Positions 63,499 to 64,000 of a stretch of 64,000 nt of DNA are shown piece by piece. The notes below the pieces were generated by a model, which was not told the origin of the DNA, did no database searches, and was given only the letters and a program-made list of their open reading frames with translations. The stretch is from positions 5,644,001 to 5,708,000 of the forward strand of contig JAQFVV010012395.1 in assembly GCA_028023455.1 (NCBI GenBank). The letters run 5' to 3'. Both the position numbers and the translations under genes were made by a program. The stretch comes from Epiperipatus broadwayi. Taxonomy: Eukaryota > Onychophora > Udeonychophora > Euonychophora > Peripatidae. Positions within the stretch are counted from its first letter, which is position 1. Each line of letters opens with the position of its first letter.

Positions 63499-64000
63499 TG
63501 CTAAATGTGTGTGTACATTTACATATACACAAAATACATATTATTAATTTAATAATAATTATAATTGTAAAACTAAACGGATTGCTAAATGTGTGGGTAT
63601 ATTTATATATACACAAAATAAGTATATTAAATGATATTATAATGGTAAATTAAATGTATCTGCGTGGATCTAATGGCATTCACAATATTTTATAAAGGCA
63701 AATATTCTAATTAAATAGCTGAATTAATGGAAAAACTATAAACTAACTTATCAAGAAAGTTAAATGAATCCGAGCAAAGGATTAAGATAAAGTAAACAAA
63801 GCAAGTGCAACCCTGAATGTTTAGTTCCTGGTCAGATTTAATGATAATAGAAACTGCTCAAAATAGACAATTCTATGGTAATTGCATTATCTGATCAGGG
63901 ATCGAATGTGGTAACTTAAGAAATGACCACCACATGGACAGTGGATGGTCAATCAAGGGAGTCTACACTAAAAACAATGAGAGGGTGAAACAGATCTAGA
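63499..64000 (+). repeat. 3' LTR of the gypsy-type element (truncated by window end)
   Basis: Starts TGCTAAATGTGTGTG directly after a purine-rich tract and aligns with 60766-61270 with many point differences. The rest lies beyond the window. Confidence 0.75.

Larger units (their letters stand above)
60766..64000 (+). mobile_element. Ty3/gypsy-type LTR retrotransposon, internally deleted, cut by window end
   Basis: A 5' LTR (60766-61659), a likely primer-binding site (ATTGGTGCAGTC, from 61660), gag and protease remains, an integrase C-terminal remnant, a polypurine tract (TTGGAGGAGGTA just before 63499) and the first 502 bp of the 3' LTR. The internal region is only about 1.8 kb: reverse transcriptase, RNase H and the integrase core are missing, with the deletion joint near 62990-63020. 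The visible LTR parts differ by many substitutions and small indels, so the insertion is old. Confidence 0.75.

Overview
This is AT-rich animal genomic DNA with one recognisable host gene spread thinly over it. The gene is an AKAP17A (XE7/SFRS17A) orthologue on the minus strand. Its first coding exon lies at 55021-55779 and its second at 25200-25348. The intron between them is about 29.7 kb, and the remaining 3' exons lie left of the window or were not seen. Very long introns full of repeats, a tRNA-derived SINE, RTE-type LINEs, hAT and mariner relics, a Ty3/gypsy-type LTR element and many palindromic repeats fit a cephalopod mollusc such as an octopus. That assignment comes from overall style and memory of such genomes and is not proven by any one marker.

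Layout. 1-25 kb lies beyond exon 2 (gene 3' side). It is mostly repeats: tandem and inverted insertions of a 447-461 bp unit (here 'family A') at 2.07-3.31 and 8.43-9.60 kb; smaller palindromic insertions (B at 3.9-4.3, C at 11.9-12.2, E at 13.3-13.9 kb); a 1.86 kb TG...CA insertion at 14.2-16.06 kb flanked by a 343 bp duplication; a hAT-like element at 21.0-23.1 kb; and LINE relics. 25.3-55.0 kb is the AKAP17A intron, with further family A copies, a SINE, minisatellites and RTE and mariner relics. 55.8-64 kb is the upstream side, with a full-length dead hAT element (56784-59702, 8-bp target duplication), an RTE endonuclease relic and an LTR retrotransposon that runs off the end.

Most interesting content. 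Family A carries, in each unit, a sequence that matches a type I hammerhead ribozyme: CTGATGA core, hairpin stem II, GAAA, a minimal stem III, a GTC cleavage triplet, and a two-part stem I whose strands are complementary across the core. Two independent family A insertions are multimers with nearly the same direct-repeat period, end in an inverted partial unit, and are flanked by 11 bp and 14-16 bp target-site duplications; a third, truncated copy has a 10 bp duplication. This is the architecture expected of small non-autonomous hammerhead retroelements (retrozymes), probably mobilised by Penelope-like or other retroelement machinery. No such enzyme gene is visible here. Unrelated-looking palindromic families B, C, D and E contain the same CTGATGA-hairpin-GAAA signature in more or less altered form.

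No rRNA gene, functional tRNA gene or CRISPR array was seen. Apart from the two AKAP17A exons, every coding trace is a broken transposable element. All boundaries were read by eye.
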